DNA of 64,000 bases, taken from NCBI RefSeq assembly GCF_004187715.1, contig NZ_QZWF01000003.1, positions 372,001 through 436,000 on the forward strand, read 5' to 3'. Positions 49,029 through 58,467 of this stretch are shown piece after piece (the first letter of the stretch is position 1; every line of letters begins with the position of its first letter). The notes under the pieces were generated by a model, which did not search any database, was not told where the DNA came from, and worked only from the letters and a program-made list of their open reading frames with translations. The position numbers and the translations under genes are program-made. Source of the stretch: Streptomyces sp. F001 (lineage in GTDB: Bacteria; Actinomycetota; Actinomycetes; Streptomycetales; Streptomycetaceae).

Positions 49029-50489
49029 GTGGCCGAAGAGCTCCCGGAGACCCCGGTGGAAGCTTCTGAGGAAGAGCCGATCAAGCAGCGGAAGAACGGC
49101 CTGTACCCGGGCGTGTCCGACGAGCTGGCGGAGAACATGAAGTCCGGCTGGGCCGACACCGAGCTGCACGACCTGCAGCCGATCGCCCAGGCCGCCGAGA
49201 CCGCCGCCCGGCGTGCCGCGCTGTCCGCGCGCTTCCCCGGCGAGCGTCTGGTGATCCCCGCGGGCAACCTGAAGACCCGCTCGAACGACACCGAGTACCC
49301 CTTCCGGGCCTCGGTCGAGTACGCGTACCTCACCGGCAACCAGACCGAGGACGGCGTCCTGGTCATGGAGCCCAAGGGTGAGGGCCACCAGGCGACGATC
49401 TATCTCCTGCCCCGCTCCGACCGCGAGAACGGCGAGTTCTGGCTCTCCGGCCAGGGCGAGCTGTGGGTCGGCCGCCGGCACTCGCTCACCGAGGCGGAGC
49501 AGCTGTACGGCATCCCGGCCTCCGACGTGCGCGAGCTGGCCGACGCCCTGCGCGAGGCCACCGGCCCGGTCCGGGTCGTCCGCGGCTACGACGCCGGCAT
49601 CGAGGCGGCCCTGACCGACAAGGTCACCGCCGAGCGCGACGAGGAGCTGCGGGTTTTCCTCTCCGAGATGCGGCTGGTCAAGGACGAGTTCGAGATCGGC
49701 GAGCTGCAGAAGGCCGTCGACTCCACGGCGCGTGGCTTCGAGGACGTGGTGCGGGTCCTCGACAAGGCCGAGGCGACCTCCGAGCGCTACATCGAGGGCA
49801 CGTTCTTCCTCCGCGCACGCGTGGAGGGCAACGACGTCGGCTACGGCTCCATCTGCGCGGCCGGCCCGCACGCCTGCACGCTGCACTGGGTGCGCAACGA
49901 CGGGCCCGTGCGCTCCGGTGATCTGCTGCTGCTGGACGCGGGTGTGGAGACGCACACGTACTACACCGCCGACGTCACGCGCACGCTGCCGGTCAACGGG
50001 CGCTTCAGCGAGATCCAGAAGAAGATCTACGACGCGGTGTACGAGGCCCAGGAGGCCGGGATCGCGGCGGTGAAGCCGGGCGCGAAGTACCGGGACTTCC
50101 ATGACGCCGCACAGCGCGTGCTCGCCGAGAAGCTGGTCGAGTGGGGGCTCGTCGAAGGGCCGGTCGAGCGGGTGCTGGAGCTGGGACTGCAGCGGCGGTG
50201 GACTCTGCACGGGACCGGGCACATGCTCGGCATGGACGTCCACGACTGCGCTGCCGCGCGGACCGAGACGTATGTGGAGGGCGTCCTGGAGCCCGGGATG
50301 TGCCTGACGGTGGAGCCGGGCCTGTACTTCCAGGCCGACGACCTGACGGTGCCGGAGGAGTACCGCGGTATCGGTGTCCGCATCGAGGACGACATCCTGG
50401 TGACCGCGGACGGGAACCGGAATCTGTCGGCCGCGCTGCCTCGTCGCTCCGCCGAGATCGAGGCGTGGATGGCCTCGTTGAAGGGCTGA
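49029..50489 (+). CDS. pepP: Xaa-Pro aminopeptidase (aminopeptidase P)
   Basis: 486 aa. GTG 49029 is preferred because AGGAGG (49017-49022) then lies 6 nt upstream; with ATG 49023 there would be no spacing. AMP_N domain (about 35-180), then M24 pita-bread domain: LLLLDAGVETHTYYTADVTR (two Asp ligands, about 295-314), LHGTGHMLGMDVHD (His), LEPGMCLTVEPGLYF (Glu) and GIGVRIEDDILVTADG (Glu). Binds two Mn ions; removes N-terminal residues preceding proline. Cytoplasmic (no signal). Confidence 0.95.
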   Translation: MAEELPETPVEASEEEPIKQRKNGLYPGVSDELAENMKSGWADTELHDLQPIAQAAETAARRAALSARFPGERLVIPAGNLKTRSNDTEYPFRASVEYAYLTGNQTEDGVLVMEPKGEGHQATIYLLPRSDRENGEFWLSGQGELWVGRRHSLTEAEQLYGIPASDVRELADALREATGPVRVVRGYDAGIEAALTDKVTAERDEELRVFLSEMRLVKDEFEIGELQKAVDSTARGFEDVVRVLDKAEATSERYIEGTFFLRARVEGNDVGYGSICAAGPHACTLHWVRNDGPVRSGDLLLLDAGVETHTYYTADVTRTLPVNGRFSEIQKKIYDAVYEAQEAGIAAVKPGAKYRDFHDAAQRVLAEKLVEWGLVEGPVERVLELGLQRRWTLHGTGHMLGMDVHDCAAARTETYVEGVLEPGMCLTVEPGLYFQADDLTVPEEYRGIGVRIEDDILVTADGNRNLSAALPRRSAEIEAWMASLKG

Positions 50490-50522
50490 CGTTCGGACTG
50501 ACGGCCGGGTACCTACGGGGTG

Positions 50523-50551
50523 CCCGGCCGGAGGTCCGCTCCCCGGCCGGG
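50523..50551. terminator. Bidirectional hairpin pepP / RsbW-like
   Basis: CCCGGCCGG / CCGGCCGGG, 9-bp stem with an 11-nt loop between the two convergent stops. Confidence 0.7.
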
Positions 50552-50552
50552 T

Positions 50553-51005
50553 TCAGGACGCTGTCATCAGCGGGGAGTTGTCACGCCACTTGAGGATCTT
50601 GTCGAAGCTCACCACCGCCCCGCCCGGTCCCGGCTTGTTGCCGATGTGGACGTGGTCGGCGAGCTCCTCGATCAGGCACAGGCCACGGCCGTGCTCGGCG
50701 TCTGGGCGGGCGGGCACCGGACGGGCCTGGGGACGGGCGAATCCCGGACCCGAGTCGGCGACCTCGATACGGCACTTCTCGCCGTCCAGGTAGGCAGTGA
50801 CCCGGTACGCCTCCGAGGTGCAGCCGTGCACGGTGTCCCCGCCGTGCTCCACGGCGTTCGCACAGGCCTCGGTGAGCGCGACGGAGAGGTCGTACGAGAC
50901 GTCGGGGTCGACGCCCGCGGTCTCCATGGTGCCGAGCAGCAGGCGGCGGGCGAGCGAAACGCTTGCGGCCTCGCGCCGAAGATGGAGTGACCACCAGATG
51001 CTCAT
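50553..51005 (-). CDS. RsbW/SpoIIAB-like ATPase
   Basis: 150 aa, AGGAGG 8 nt before ATG 51005. N box SVALTEACANAVEHGGDTV (about 41-59), G1 CRIEVADSGPGFARP (about 78-92) and G2 AEHGRGLCLIEELADHV (about 103-119). Closest in build to classic anti-sigma kinases with a C-terminal beta strand (GGAVVSFDKIL). Lies just past pepP, convergent. Substrate unknown. Confidence 0.9.
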   Translation of the reverse strand: MSIWWSLHLRREAASVSLARRLLLGTMETAGVDPDVSYDLSVALTEACANAVEHGGDTVHGCTSEAYRVTAYLDGEKCRIEVADSGPGFARPQARPVPARPDAEHGRGLCLIEELADHVHIGNKPGPGGAVVSFDKILKWRDNSPLMTAS

Positions 51006-51259
51006 GCTCCAGCCTCCTGGCCGCGGCTCGACATACCGTTACGTATTACCGCGCGTGCCCGGGTGTAAGCGCGAAACCGACGTGATGCCGCCCATATGGT
51101 GGATGTGCCAGGGGTGGCCCTAGGTGTATGTGGGGCCTGCATACACCAGTCGGGTACCAGTCGGGCCGGTCCGGGGCATCGGGTGATCTTCCGGATGGTA
51201 CGGAACCTTGCGGACCTGCCGTACGGCGGCGACACGGCCAGTGCGATGATGAGCCCGCC
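51006..51259. promoter_or_regulatory. Divergent spacer, RsbW-like to membrane protein
   Basis: 254 bp without a gene. GCTCGACATACCGTTACGTATTACCG is locally A/T-rich, and GTACGGAACC/GCCGTACGG offer a loose inverted repeat (51198-51226). Confidence 0.35.
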
Positions 51260-52072
51260 ATGACTGCCCCCCAGCCGCGCACGGTGCGCTCCGGAACCGA
51301 CCTCCGGATCCTGCGGGCCGCGGTGTTCGCCGCGGTCTGCGTCGTGCTGTCCGCGGGCGGGCACGCGCTCGCCTCCGGCGGGGTTCCGCCGTGGACGCTG
51401 GGTGCGGGATTCCTCGCGGTGCTCGTGGTCGCCGCGCCGCTCGCCGGTCGTGAGCGCTCGCTGCCCGGGATCGCGGCGCTGCTCGCGGCCGGACAGATCG
51501 CGCTGCACACACTGTTCGGGCTGGGACAGCACGGGTCGGCCCCGCTCACGGCCTCCGCCACGCCGGCGTCCGACGCCTCCCTGGTCGAACAGGCCGCGCG
51601 GCTGGTGTGCGGAACCACGGCGGCGGCGATCAGCCCGGCGCAGGCCCAGCGGATCCTCACGGACGCGGGGATCTCCCCCGGCGCGGGAGCGCAGGCCGCG
51701 CACCACCCGGCGGACGCCATGGCCACCGCCGCCGGTTCCCCGGTCGCGCTGCTGCCGTCCCTGCCGATGCTGCTCGGCCATGTCCTCGCGGCGATCGCCG
51801 CCGGCTGGCTGCTGCGCCGCGGGGACCTCGCCCTGCTGCGCCTGGCGGAACTCTCGGCGTACTCGGTCACGGAGGGGGCGCTCGTACGGTCCCTGCGCGG
51901 GGCGCTCGCGCTGGTGCGAGCCCTGTGCACCGGGCTCCCGGCGGCGCCCGAGGCCGGCCCGCGCTTCCGGCGCGCCGCCGCGCCCACCTGCCCCCAGCCC
52001 CGTACGACCGCACTCCAGCACACGGTGATCCGGCGCGGCCCGCCGTCCGCCGCGCTCGCTCTCGCCGCCTGA
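51260..52072 (+). CDS. Membrane protein upstream of copper genes, unknown
   Basis: 270 aa from ATG 51260. Helices: ILRAAVFAAVCVVLSAGGHAL (18-38), WTLGAGFLAVLVVAAPLAG, IAALLAAGQIALHTLFGLG and MLLGHVLAAIAAGWLLRRGD. Periplasmic loop with one conserved Cys (LVCGTTAAAIS) and His residues (QAAHHPADAM). It precedes the YcnI gene in many Streptomyces; His/Met residues make a copper link conceivable but not shown. Cytoplasmic C-terminal tail of 70 residues is Arg/Ala-rich. Confidence 0.8.
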   Translation: MTAPQPRTVRSGTDLRILRAAVFAAVCVVLSAGGHALASGGVPPWTLGAGFLAVLVVAAPLAGRERSLPGIAALLAAGQIALHTLFGLGQHGSAPLTASATPASDASLVEQAARLVCGTTAAAISPAQAQRILTDAGISPGAGAQAAHHPADAMATAAGSPVALLPSLPMLLGHVLAAIAAGWLLRRGDLALLRLAELSAYSVTEGALVRSLRGALALVRALCTGLPAAPEAGPRFRRAAAPTCPQPRTTALQHTVIRRGPPSAALALAA

Positions 52073-52243
52073 CGCGACGCGACCGCCACTTCGTTCGGAA
52101 TCCGGCCGGAGGGTGCCTGCCGCCGTCACGCGGCACACGCGCGTGCAGCCCTTGTCCAGGGTCGTCGAGCAATCAACCCGCACGCGCGCGTACCCCTCTT
52201 CACCACCACCGGATCCTCACTCGAAGTGGAGTGCTCACCGCCC

Positions 52244-52999
52244 ATGAAGGCTTCCCGTATCGCCACCGTCGGCGCCGTCGCCGCCTCGGCCGTCGTCGTT
52301 CTGTCCTCCCCCTGCTTCGCGCACGTCTCCGTGCAGCCCGAGGGCGCGGCCGCCAAGGGCGGCTACGCGGTCGTCGACTTCAAGGTCCCCAACGAGCGCG
52401 ACAACGCCTCGACCACGAAGCTCGAGATCAACTTCCCGGCCGACCACCCGCTGGCCTCCGTGATGCCGGAGCCGGTCCAGGGCTGGGACGTCAAGGTCAC
52501 CAAGTCCAAGCTGGACAAGCCGATCGACTCGCACGGCCGACAGATCACCGAGGCCGTCAGCAAGGTCACCTGGACCGCCGACGGCAAGGGCATCGAGCCC
52601 GGTTTCTTCCAGAAGTTCCCGGTCTCCGTCGGCGCGCTGCCCGAGGACACCGACGAGCTGGTCTTCAAGGCCATCCAGACGTACTCCAACGACGAGGTCG
52701 TCCGCTGGATCGAGGTCCCGCAGGAGGGCCAGGAGGAGCCGGAGAACCCGGCGCCGGTGCTCGCGCTGTCCGAGGCCGAGGAGGACGGCCACAGCCACGG
52801 CTCCTCGACGGCGGAGGAGAGCTCCGAGGAGAGCACCGACGACGCCTCGGCCGCCGCCGCGAACACCGCGTCCGACACCGCCGAGCCCGTCGACAGCACC
52901 GACACCACGGCCCGTGTCCTCGCCGTCGTCGGCATCGTCGTCGGCGCGGCCGGTGTGGCGTACGGCGTGCTGGCCGGCCGTCGGCGCAGCAACGCCTGA
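52244..52999 (+). CDS. YcnI-like copper-binding protein
   Basis: 251 aa from ATG 52244. The signal peptide ends ...SSPCFA, so the mature protein starts with His (HVSVQPEG). That matches the YcnI (DUF1775) family, where the N-terminal His with a Trp/Glu site binds copper. Domain about 30-165: YAVVDFKVPNERDNASTTKL, GWDVKVTKSKLDKP, WTADGKGIEPGFFQKFPVS. A Glu/Ser/His linker (DGHSHGSSTAEESSEEST) and a C-terminal membrane helix (VLAVVGIVVGAAGVAYGVLAG) anchor it outside the membrane. Copper chaperone role is supported by the neighbours. Confidence 0.92.
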   Translation: MKASRIATVGAVAASAVVVLSSPCFAHVSVQPEGAAAKGGYAVVDFKVPNERDNASTTKLEINFPADHPLASVMPEPVQGWDVKVTKSKLDKPIDSHGRQITEAVSKVTWTADGKGIEPGFFQKFPVSVGALPEDTDELVFKAIQTYSNDEVVRWIEVPQEGQEEPENPAPVLALSEAEEDGHSHGSSTAEESSEESTDDASAAAANTASDTAEPVDSTDTTARVLAVVGIVVGAAGVAYGVLAGRRRSNA

Positions 53000-53098
53000 A
53001 GCCTTCCGCTCCGTCGGTGCGCGCCGGGTCCGGACGATGCATGAGGCGTCGTCCTGCACCCCGGCGCGCACCGGAGATCTCACATCTGGGACTTTTCC

Positions 53099-53749
53099 AT
53101 GCGCAAGAAGACGTTCACCGTGGCTGCGCTGCTCGCCGCCGCAACCCTGACCCTGTCCGCCTGCAGCAGTGGTGACGACGGCGGATCGCCCGTCACCATG
53201 GTGTCCGAGGAGGCCGGCTCCGACCGGGCCGCCACCGTCCTCGACCAGCCCTTCGAGAAGCCGGACCTGGTCCTGACCGACACCCGGGGCAAGCAGTACG
53301 ACCTCCGCAAGGAGACCGCGGGCAAGCCGACGCTGATCTACTTCGGCTACACCAACTGCCCCGATGTCTGCCCCCTGACGATGAACAACATCGCCGTCGC
53401 CAAGAAGCAGCTGCCCAAGGCGGAACAGGACGAGCTGCAGGTCGTGTTCGTCACCACCGACCCGGAGCGGGACACCCCGGCCGCACTCGGCAAGTGGCTC
53501 AAGGGCATCGACCCCCAAGTCATCGGCCTGTCCGGCGACTTCGACACCATCCAGGCCGGCGCCCGCACGCTCGGCATCTCGATCGATCCGCCGAAGAAGG
53601 AGAAGGGCAAGATCGTCTCCACGCACGGCACCCAGGTCGTCGCCTTCTCCCCGAAGAACGACGCGGGTTACGTCCTCTACGGCGAGGACGCCACCGTCGA
53701 CGACTACACCAAGGACCTCCCCAAGCTCGTCAAGGGGCAGACCCCGTGA
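53099..53749 (+). CDS. sco: SCO1/SenC-type copper metallochaperone lipoprotein
   Basis: 217 codons from ATG 53099. Lipobox LTLSACSS (Cys22). Thioredoxin fold with copper site FGYTNCPDVCPLTM (CxxxC, about 82-95) and His in VSTHGTQVVAFSP (about 175). Sco proteins deliver copper to cytochrome oxidase CuA or, in Streptomyces, feed extracellular copper enzymes such as GlxA. It overlaps the PCuAC gene by 4 bp. Confidence 0.95.
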   Translation: MRKKTFTVAALLAAATLTLSACSSGDDGGSPVTMVSEEAGSDRAATVLDQPFEKPDLVLTDTRGKQYDLRKETAGKPTLIYFGYTNCPDVCPLTMNNIAVAKKQLPKAEQDELQVVFVTTDPERDTPAALGKWLKGIDPQVIGLSGDFDTIQAGARTLGISIDPPKKEKGKIVSTHGTQVVAFSPKNDAGYVLYGEDATVDDYTKDLPKLVKGQTP

Positions 53750-54195
53750 GGCGTCTCGCTGTCGCGGCGGCGGTGACGGCCGGGGCGCTGGCCCTCACCG
53801 GCTGCGGCGCCGACTCCGACGACGCCGAGGGCGCCCTCTCCGTCAGCTCCGCCTACATGCCGCAACCCGTCTCAGACTCCATGGCGGCGGGCTTCCTGAC
53901 GATCGCCAACTCAAGCGGCAGGGCAGCCGAGCTGACCTCGGTCACCAGCGACATCGGTGAGGTCACCGTGCACGAGACCGTCGGGCAGGCGATGCACGAG
54001 GCCCAGGAGGTCGCGGTGCCCGCACACGGTCGACTCGTCTTCAGAAGCGGCGGAAGCCACCTGATGTTCGAGAAGCTGAAGCGCAAGCCGAAGCAGGGTG
54101 AGACGGTCTCCGTCGAGCTGCACTTCGCCACGGCCGTGGTCACCGTGGACATGCCGGTGAAGTCGGCGACGTACACCCCGAAGACCGGGCACTGA
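53746..54195 (+). CDS. PCuAC-type periplasmic copper chaperone (ECuC-like)
   Basis: 149 aa from GTG 53746, GTGA overlap with sco. Lipobox LALTGCGA. DUF461/PCuAC motif H-x(n)-M-x(n)-H-x-M: VTVHETVGQAMHEAQEV, then SGGSHLMFEKLK. Binds Cu(I) and passes it to Sco. Same order (sco, ECuC, CopCD, dtpA) is known in S. lividans. Confidence 0.93.
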   Translation: MRRLAVAAAVTAGALALTGCGADSDDAEGALSVSSAYMPQPVSDSMAAGFLTIANSSGRAAELTSVTSDIGEVTVHETVGQAMHEAQEVAVPAHGRLVFRSGGSHLMFEKLKRKPKQGETVSVELHFATAVVTVDMPVKSATYTPKTGH

Positions 54196-54208
54196 GGGAG
54201 GGACCCCC

Positions 54209-56158
54209 TTGACGCAGACCATCGCCCCCCGCGTCCGAAGCCTGGTGCTGCTGCTCCTGGCCGCCGCCGGCCTGCTCCTCGCCGGCGCCGCACCGGCCTC
54301 CGCGCACGCCGCGCTGACCGGCAGCGACCCCCAGCAGGGGGCGGTGGTCGACAAGGCCCCGGCACAGGTCTCGCTCACCTTCTCCGAGACCGTCTCGCTC
54401 TCCGACGACTCGCTGCGCGTGCTCGACCCCAAGGGCAAGCGGGCCGACACCGGCGCGGCGAGCAACGTCAGCGGAACGACGTACGCCGTGAAACTGCACT
54501 CGGGCCTGCCCGACGGCACCTACACCGTCACCTACCAGGTGGTGTCGGCCGACAGCCATCCCGTCGCCGGCGCCTACACCTTCTCCATCGGCGCCCCCTC
54601 CTCGACCTCCGTCACGGTGTCGGACCAGACGGCGGGGGGCGGGGTCGTCGGCTGGCTGTACGGGTTCGGGCGGTATGTGTCGTACGCCGGCTTCACCGTG
54701 CTGGCCGGCGGCGCCGCCTTCGTCCTCGCCTGCTGGCCGCGCGGCTCGGGCGTACGGGCCGTGCAGCGGCTCGTCGTCTCGGGGTGGGTCGCGCTCACCG
54801 CGGCCACCCTCGGCCTGCTCCTCCTGCGCGGCTCCTACACCAGCTCCGGGAAGTTCGGCGACGTCTTCGACCTGGACCTGCTCGGGCAGGTGCTGCAGAC
54901 CAAGACGGGCGCGGCCCTGGTGTCCCGGCTGCTGCTGCTCGCCGCGGCGGCGCTGTTCATCGCCGTGCTCTTCGGTGCATATGACAAACGCGAGGAGGAC
55001 GAGAAGCGCGACCTGACGTTCGGACTGGCCGTCGGCGGAGGTGTCGTGGCCGCCGGGATCGCCGCGACCTGGGCGATGTCCGAGCACGCCTCGACCGGCC
55101 TCCAGGCCGGGATCGCGATGCCCGTCGACGTCGTCCACCTGCTCGCCGTGGCGGCCTGGCTCGGGGGGCTGTGTGCGCTGCTGGTCTCGCTGTACTGGGC
55201 GTCGGCGGAGGCTGCGCCGGCTGCGGGGGCCGTACGGCGGTTCTCGCAGATCGCGTTCGGCAGCGTGGTCGCGCTGGTCGCGACCGGCCTCTACCAGTCC
55301 TGGCGGCAGGTCGGCTCCTGGACGGCACTCACCGGGACCCGGTACGGACAGCTGCTGCTCGTCAAGGTCGGGCTCGTGGTGGTGCTGGTCGGCATCGCAT
55401 GGCTCTCTCGGCGGTGGACCGCCCAGCTGACGGACACGGTCACCGCGACCGGCGGGAAACAGCGGGAACGCACCAAGGAACGGGTCACGGCACGTACCGC
55501 TTCCGGTGACGGCAAACGGGCGGATACCGAGGACGGCAAGCAGGCGGCCTCCGGCTCCAAGCGGACGGATGCCGCAGATCCGAAGCGTGCCGCCCAGCTC
55601 GCCCGGCAGCGGGCCGCCATGGACACCGCACGCCAGAAGCGCGTCCGGGACGCCGACCCGATCCGCCACGGCCTGCGCCGCTCGGTGCTGGCCGAGGCGG
55701 GAGTCGCGGTCGTCCTGCTCACGGTGACCACCCTGCTGACGTCCGCCGAACCGGGGCGCACGGTGGAGGAGGCCGAGGCGGCCACGTCGGCTTCGTCGTC
55801 CTCGTCCTCCGACGCCGGGGCCGTGACCCTCGACATGACCTTCGACACCGGCGGCGCGGACGGCAAGGGCGTCGTACGGCTCGACATCGACCCCGCGCGG
55901 GTCGGCGGCAACGAGATGCACGTCTATGTGCAGCGGCCCAACGGCCGCGCCTTCGACATCCCCGAGGTGAAGGTCGCCTTCACCCTGAAGTCCAAGGACA
56001 TCGGACCGCTGCCCGTCGTCCCGGACCACGTCACCACCGGCCACTGGTCGGCGAACGGAGTGCAGATCCCCATGGCGGGCGAGTGGAACATCGCCGTCAC
56101 CGTGCGGACCTCCGACATCGACCAGACCACCGTCTCCAAGAACGCGCAGATCGGCTGA
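54209..56158 (+). CDS. CopC-CopD fusion, copper uptake/resistance
   Basis: 649 aa from TTG 54209 (GGGAGGG upstream), unusual start codon. Signal peptide ends ASAHAALTGSDP, leaving the CopC N-terminal His; CopC domain about 33-125 with DSHPVAGAYTFS. CopD membrane domain about 150-420 (several helices, HASTGLQAGIAMPVDVVHLLAVAAWLGG). A charged cytoplasmic stretch (GGKQRERTKERVTARTASGD) and a last membrane helix lead to a C-terminal YtkA-like domain (MTFDTGGADGKGVVRLDIDP, GHWSANGVQIPMAGEW). Moves copper across the membrane. Confidence 0.93.
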   Translation: MTQTIAPRVRSLVLLLLAAAGLLLAGAAPASAHAALTGSDPQQGAVVDKAPAQVSLTFSETVSLSDDSLRVLDPKGKRADTGAASNVSGTTYAVKLHSGLPDGTYTVTYQVVSADSHPVAGAYTFSIGAPSSTSVTVSDQTAGGGVVGWLYGFGRYVSYAGFTVLAGGAAFVLACWPRGSGVRAVQRLVVSGWVALTAATLGLLLLRGSYTSSGKFGDVFDLDLLGQVLQTKTGAALVSRLLLLAAAALFIAVLFGAYDKREEDEKRDLTFGLAVGGGVVAAGIAATWAMSEHASTGLQAGIAMPVDVVHLLAVAAWLGGLCALLVSLYWASAEAAPAAGAVRRFSQIAFGSVVALVATGLYQSWRQVGSWTALTGTRYGQLLLVKVGLVVVLVGIAWLSRRWTAQLTDTVTATGGKQRERTKERVTARTASGDGKRADTEDGKQAASGSKRTDAADPKRAAQLARQRAAMDTARQKRVRDADPIRHGLRRSVLAEAGVAVVLLTVTTLLTSAEPGRTVEEAEAATSASSSSSSDAGAVTLDMTFDTGGADGKGVVRLDIDPARVGGNEMHVYVQRPNGRAFDIPEVKVAFTLKSKDIGPLPVVPDHVTTGHWSANGVQIPMAGEWNIAVTVRTSDIDQTTVSKNAQIG

Positions 56159-56165
56159 CTCCACC

Positions 56166-57464
56166 ATGGCTGACCAGTCCATTCCTAAGGCCCGTACTCC
56201 CGAGGCGAGCCCCAAGGGGGCGGTTTCCCCGGAAGCCGCCCAGAAGGAAGGCGTCTCGCGGCGTGCGCTGCTCGGTACCGCCGGCGCCACCGGGCTCGTG
56301 CTCGGCGCGGCGGGCGGTGCCGTCGGATATGCCGCCGCGCCCGCGCAGGCGACGCCGCTCACCTCGCTGGGCGCCGATCAGGTGATGTTTCACGGGAAAC
56401 ATCAGCCCGGCATCACCACCGCCCTGCAGGCCCGCGGCCACCTCGTCGCCTTCGACCTGGCCGCGGGCGCGGGCCGCAAGAAGGCGGCCGCGCTGCTGCG
56501 CCGCTGGTCCCAGACGGCCCGGCGGCTGATGGCGGGCGAGCCGGCGACCCAGGACGACACGGATGTGGCACGTGATGCGGGGCCTTCGTCGCTGACCATC
56601 ACCTTCGGCTTCGGGCACAGCTTCTTCGGCCGTACGGGCCTTCAGAAGCAGCGCCCGGTCGCCCTCGACCCCCTGCCCGACTTCTCCTCCGACCAGCTCG
56701 ACAAGGCGCGCAGCAACGGCGACCTGTGGGTGCAGATCGGCGCCAACGACGCCCTGGTCGCCTTCCACGCCCTGCGCGCGATCCAGAAGGACGCGGGCAG
56801 CGCGGCCCGCCTCCGCTGGCAGATGAACGGCTTCAACCGCTCACCCGGCGCCACCGCCCACCCCATGACGGCACGCAACCTGATGGGCCAGATCGACGGC
56901 ACACGCAATCCGAAGCCGGCCGACTCCGACTTCGACCAGCGGATCTTCGTGCCGACGTCCGGCTCGAACGACCCGGCCTGGATGGCGAACGGCTCCTACG
57001 CCGTCGTACGACGCATCCGCATGCTGCTCGACGACTGGGAACAGCTCTCTCTCAAGGAGCAGGAGAACGTCATCGGGCGCCGCAAGTCCGACGGGGCGCC
57101 GCTGTCGGGCGGCACCGAGACGACCGAGATGGACTTGGAGAAGACGGACGCCGAGGGCAACCTGGTCGTCCCGGTCAACGCGCACGCGCGGATCACCCGG
57201 CCCGACCAGAACGGCGGTGCCGCGATGCTGCGGCGCCCGTTCTCGTACCACGACGGCTTCGGCACCGACGGGGTGCCGGACGCCGGTCTGCTGTTCATCT
57301 GCTGGCAGGCGGATCCGCTGCGCGGGTTCGTGACGGTACAGCGCAAGCTGGACCGGGGGGATGCCTTGTCGCAGTTCATCCGGCACGAGGCGAGCGGGCT
57401 GTTCGCGGTGCCGGGTGGGGCGGCGGAGGGGCAGTACGTGGGGCAGGAGTTGCTGGAGGGGTGA
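56166..57464 (+). CDS. dtpA: Dye-decolourising heme peroxidase (DtpA/EfeB type), Tat-exported
   Basis: 432 aa from ATG 56166. Tat signal: VSRRALLGTAGATGLVLGAA (about 30-49). A-type DyP domain: NLMGQIDGTRNPKPADS (GxxDG with distal Asp, about 237-253) and VPVNAHARITRPDQNGG (proximal His, about 338-354), plus distal Arg in MLRRPFSYHDGFGTDG. Extracellular heme peroxidase; in S. lividans DtpA works with GlxA in development and depends on copper trafficking by Sco. It directly follows the CopCD gene. Confidence 0.94.
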   Translation: MADQSIPKARTPEASPKGAVSPEAAQKEGVSRRALLGTAGATGLVLGAAGGAVGYAAAPAQATPLTSLGADQVMFHGKHQPGITTALQARGHLVAFDLAAGAGRKKAAALLRRWSQTARRLMAGEPATQDDTDVARDAGPSSLTITFGFGHSFFGRTGLQKQRPVALDPLPDFSSDQLDKARSNGDLWVQIGANDALVAFHALRAIQKDAGSAARLRWQMNGFNRSPGATAHPMTARNLMGQIDGTRNPKPADSDFDQRIFVPTSGSNDPAWMANGSYAVVRRIRMLLDDWEQLSLKEQENVIGRRKSDGAPLSGGTETTEMDLEKTDAEGNLVVPVNAHARITRPDQNGGAAMLRRPFSYHDGFGTDGVPDAGLLFICWQADPLRGFVTVQRKLDRGDALSQFIRHEASGLFAVPGGAAEGQYVGQELLEG

Positions 57465-57534
57465 GGGTCACCCGGTGGAGCGGCGATCGTGAGACACGTG
57501 AGCCGGTTTTCCGGGTGCCCATTAGGGTGAGGAC

Positions 57535-58467
57535 ATGCCAGCGAGCTATGCGTATCTCGGCCCCGAGGGCACCTTCACCGAAGTCGCTCTGCGCACGCTT
57601 CCGGAGGCGGCGACCCGGGAGCTGATCCCGTACGTGTCCGTGCAGTCCGCGCTCGACGCGGTGCGCGCCGGTGAGGCCGAGGCCGCGTTCGTGCCGATCG
57701 AGAACTCCGTCGAGGGCGGCATCACCACCACGCTCGACGAACTGGTCGCGGGCCAGCCGCTGATGATCTACCGCGAGGTGCTGCTGTCGATCACCTTCGC
57801 GCTGCTGGTCAGGCCGGGTACCAAGCTGTCGGACATCAAGACGGTCACCGCCCACCCGGCCGCGCAGCCGCAGGTGCGCAACTGGCTGAAGGCGAACCTG
57901 CCCGACGCGGTCTGGGAGTCGGCGGCCTCGAACGCGGACGGCGCCCGTCTGGTGCAGGAGGGCCGGTACGACGCGGCCTTCGCAGGCGAGTTCGCAGCCG
58001 CCCGGTACGGCCTCGAGGCCCTGGAGACCGGGATCCACGACGCGGAGAACGCCCAGACGCGGTTCGTGCTGGTCGGCCGCCCCGCCCGGCCCGCGGCGCC
58101 CACCGGCGCGGACAAGACGTCCGTCGTGCTGTGGCAGCGCGACGATCACCCCGGCGCGCTGCGCGATCTGCTCGGCGAGTTCGCCACCCGGGGCATCAAC
58201 CTGATGCTGCTGCAGTCCCGGCCGACCGGCGCCGGCATCGGCAACTACTGCTTCTGCATCGATGCCGAGGGCCATATCTCCGACCGGCGGGTCGCCGAGG
58301 CCCTGATGGGGCTCAAGCGGATCTGCCTCCAGGTGCGCTTCCTCGGCTCGTATCCGCGCGCGGACGCGACCACGGCGGACGTACGGCCGCTGCTGCCGGG
58401 CACGTCGGACGAGGAGTTCTCGTCGGCGGCCGACTGGGTGGCTCGGTGCCAGGACGGCCGGTTCTAG
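57535..58467 (+). CDS. pheA: Prephenate dehydratase
   Basis: 310 aa, GTGAGGAC next to ATG 57535. PDT domain (about 1-185): YLGPEGTFTEVALRTL, AFVPIENSVEGGITTTLDEL, then NAQTRFVLVGR (catalytic Thr). ACT domain (about 200-280): DDHPGALRDLLGEFATRGIN, LQSRPTGAGIGNYCFCIDAEG for feedback by phenylalanine. Converts prephenate to phenylpyruvate. Followed by the DnaA-box spacer and serS. Confidence 0.96.
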   Translation: MPASYAYLGPEGTFTEVALRTLPEAATRELIPYVSVQSALDAVRAGEAEAAFVPIENSVEGGITTTLDELVAGQPLMIYREVLLSITFALLVRPGTKLSDIKTVTAHPAAQPQVRNWLKANLPDAVWESAASNADGARLVQEGRYDAAFAGEFAAARYGLEALETGIHDAENAQTRFVLVGRPARPAAPTGADKTSVVLWQRDDHPGALRDLLGEFATRGINLMLLQSRPTGAGIGNYCFCIDAEGHISDRRVAEALMGLKRICLQVRFLGSYPRADATTADVRPLLPGTSDEEFSSAADWVARCQDGRF

